41,077 bases of DNA from UBA1181 sp045113275 (GTDB taxonomy: Bacteria > Bacteroidota > Bacteroidia > Bacteroidales > Paludibacteraceae), in contig JBGUIU010000021.1 in the NCBI GenBank assembly GCA_045113275.1, forward strand, positions 1-41,077. Direction: 5' to 3'. The position numbers and the translations under genes were made by a program. The notes beneath the pieces are model-generated. The model saw nothing but the letters and a program-made list of their open reading frames with translations. It was not told where the DNA came from and did no database searches. Positions 40,923-41,077 of this stretch are shown here, in pieces (position 1 is the first letter of the stretch; each line of letters opens with the position of its first letter).

Positions 40923-41077
40923 TAGAGATGAAAGGAGGAAAATAAGCTATTGTTCACTTTGTGACAAATGGAATTAATGATATAATAATAACTATAATAC
41001 TGCCGGGAATTCGAACCAGTTGCTAAGTTAAGAAAATAAACTTAAATTAGCAGACATGAAAAGTAAAAGGAGAAGCT

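Noticed and set aside
40960..41030. A short open stretch reading ...YNTAGNSNQLLS, looking like a possible leftover of an older Rhs tip
   Set aside because: Too short (about 16 codons between stops) to support, with no upstream core match.
41056..41077. A possible start codon (ATG AAA AGT AAA) of a further gene at the window edge
   Set aside because: Only seven codons are visible; no family or promoter can be supported.

Overview
The window looks like chromosomal DNA of a Bacteroidales bacterium (phylum Bacteroidota). The evidence is AT-rich coding DNA with little Shine-Dalgarno sequence, promoters of the Bacteroidetes type (TTTG, about 20 bases, TAnnTTTG), type IX secretion (T9SS) C-terminal sorting domains, Bacteroidota-style lipoproteins, a rubrerythrin/rubredoxin pair typical of anaerobes, and Bacteroidota forms of LepB, PhoH, YebC and an NtrC-like regulator without a DNA-binding domain. 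I cannot fix the family or genus. No insertion sequence, CRISPR array, rRNA or prophage is visible.

Layout. 1-87: the tail of a PorP/SprF-like T9SS protein, then a strong terminator. 241-1684: yebC and an apparently highly expressed surface lipoprotein. 1747-6141: a textbook promoter behind three GATAAAC repeats drives an aryl-acid cassette (paaK, tandem-ACT protein, a 41-residue symporter accessory protein, Na+/solute symporter), followed by rubrerythrin and rubredoxin. 6358-6432: tRNA-Val(UAC) with its own promoter. 6609-11463: a PgpH-like c-di-AMP phosphodiesterase, convergent folC, and phoH. 11567-15412: a secreted CotH-kinase/lamin-tail protein with a T9SS sorting domain. 15563-16672: a tiny Cys-rich lipoprotein and a MauE/DoxX-thioredoxin membrane fusion. 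16713-19768: hisA, hisI (without HisE), ftsE, metF, a DUF4834 protein. 19803-21326: gpmI. 21569-29352: a zinc metallopeptidase, dapB, lepB, a DUF3108 protein, a sigma-54 type response regulator and mutS.

29522-40922 is the most unusual part. Three genes are linked by 4-base ATGA stop/start overlaps: a 664-residue secreted protein with a T9SS sorting domain, a 2965-residue SpvB/TcdB/Rhs polymorphic toxin with a Sec signal but no sorting domain of its own, and a small signal-peptide protein in the immunity position. The Rhs core ends in a canonical DPDG boundary. The next 209 residues are an AT-rich tip with an HEGYGH metal-binding-like motif. Ahead of the module lies a close match to a sigma-54 promoter (TGGCACG-N4-TTGT), and a sigma-54 activator is encoded two genes upstream. 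My working model is a regulated, surface-delivered Rhs toxin system in which the T9SS-tagged partner helps export the giant Rhs protein. That model is inference; the gene order, overlaps, motifs and promoter match are visible in the sequence.
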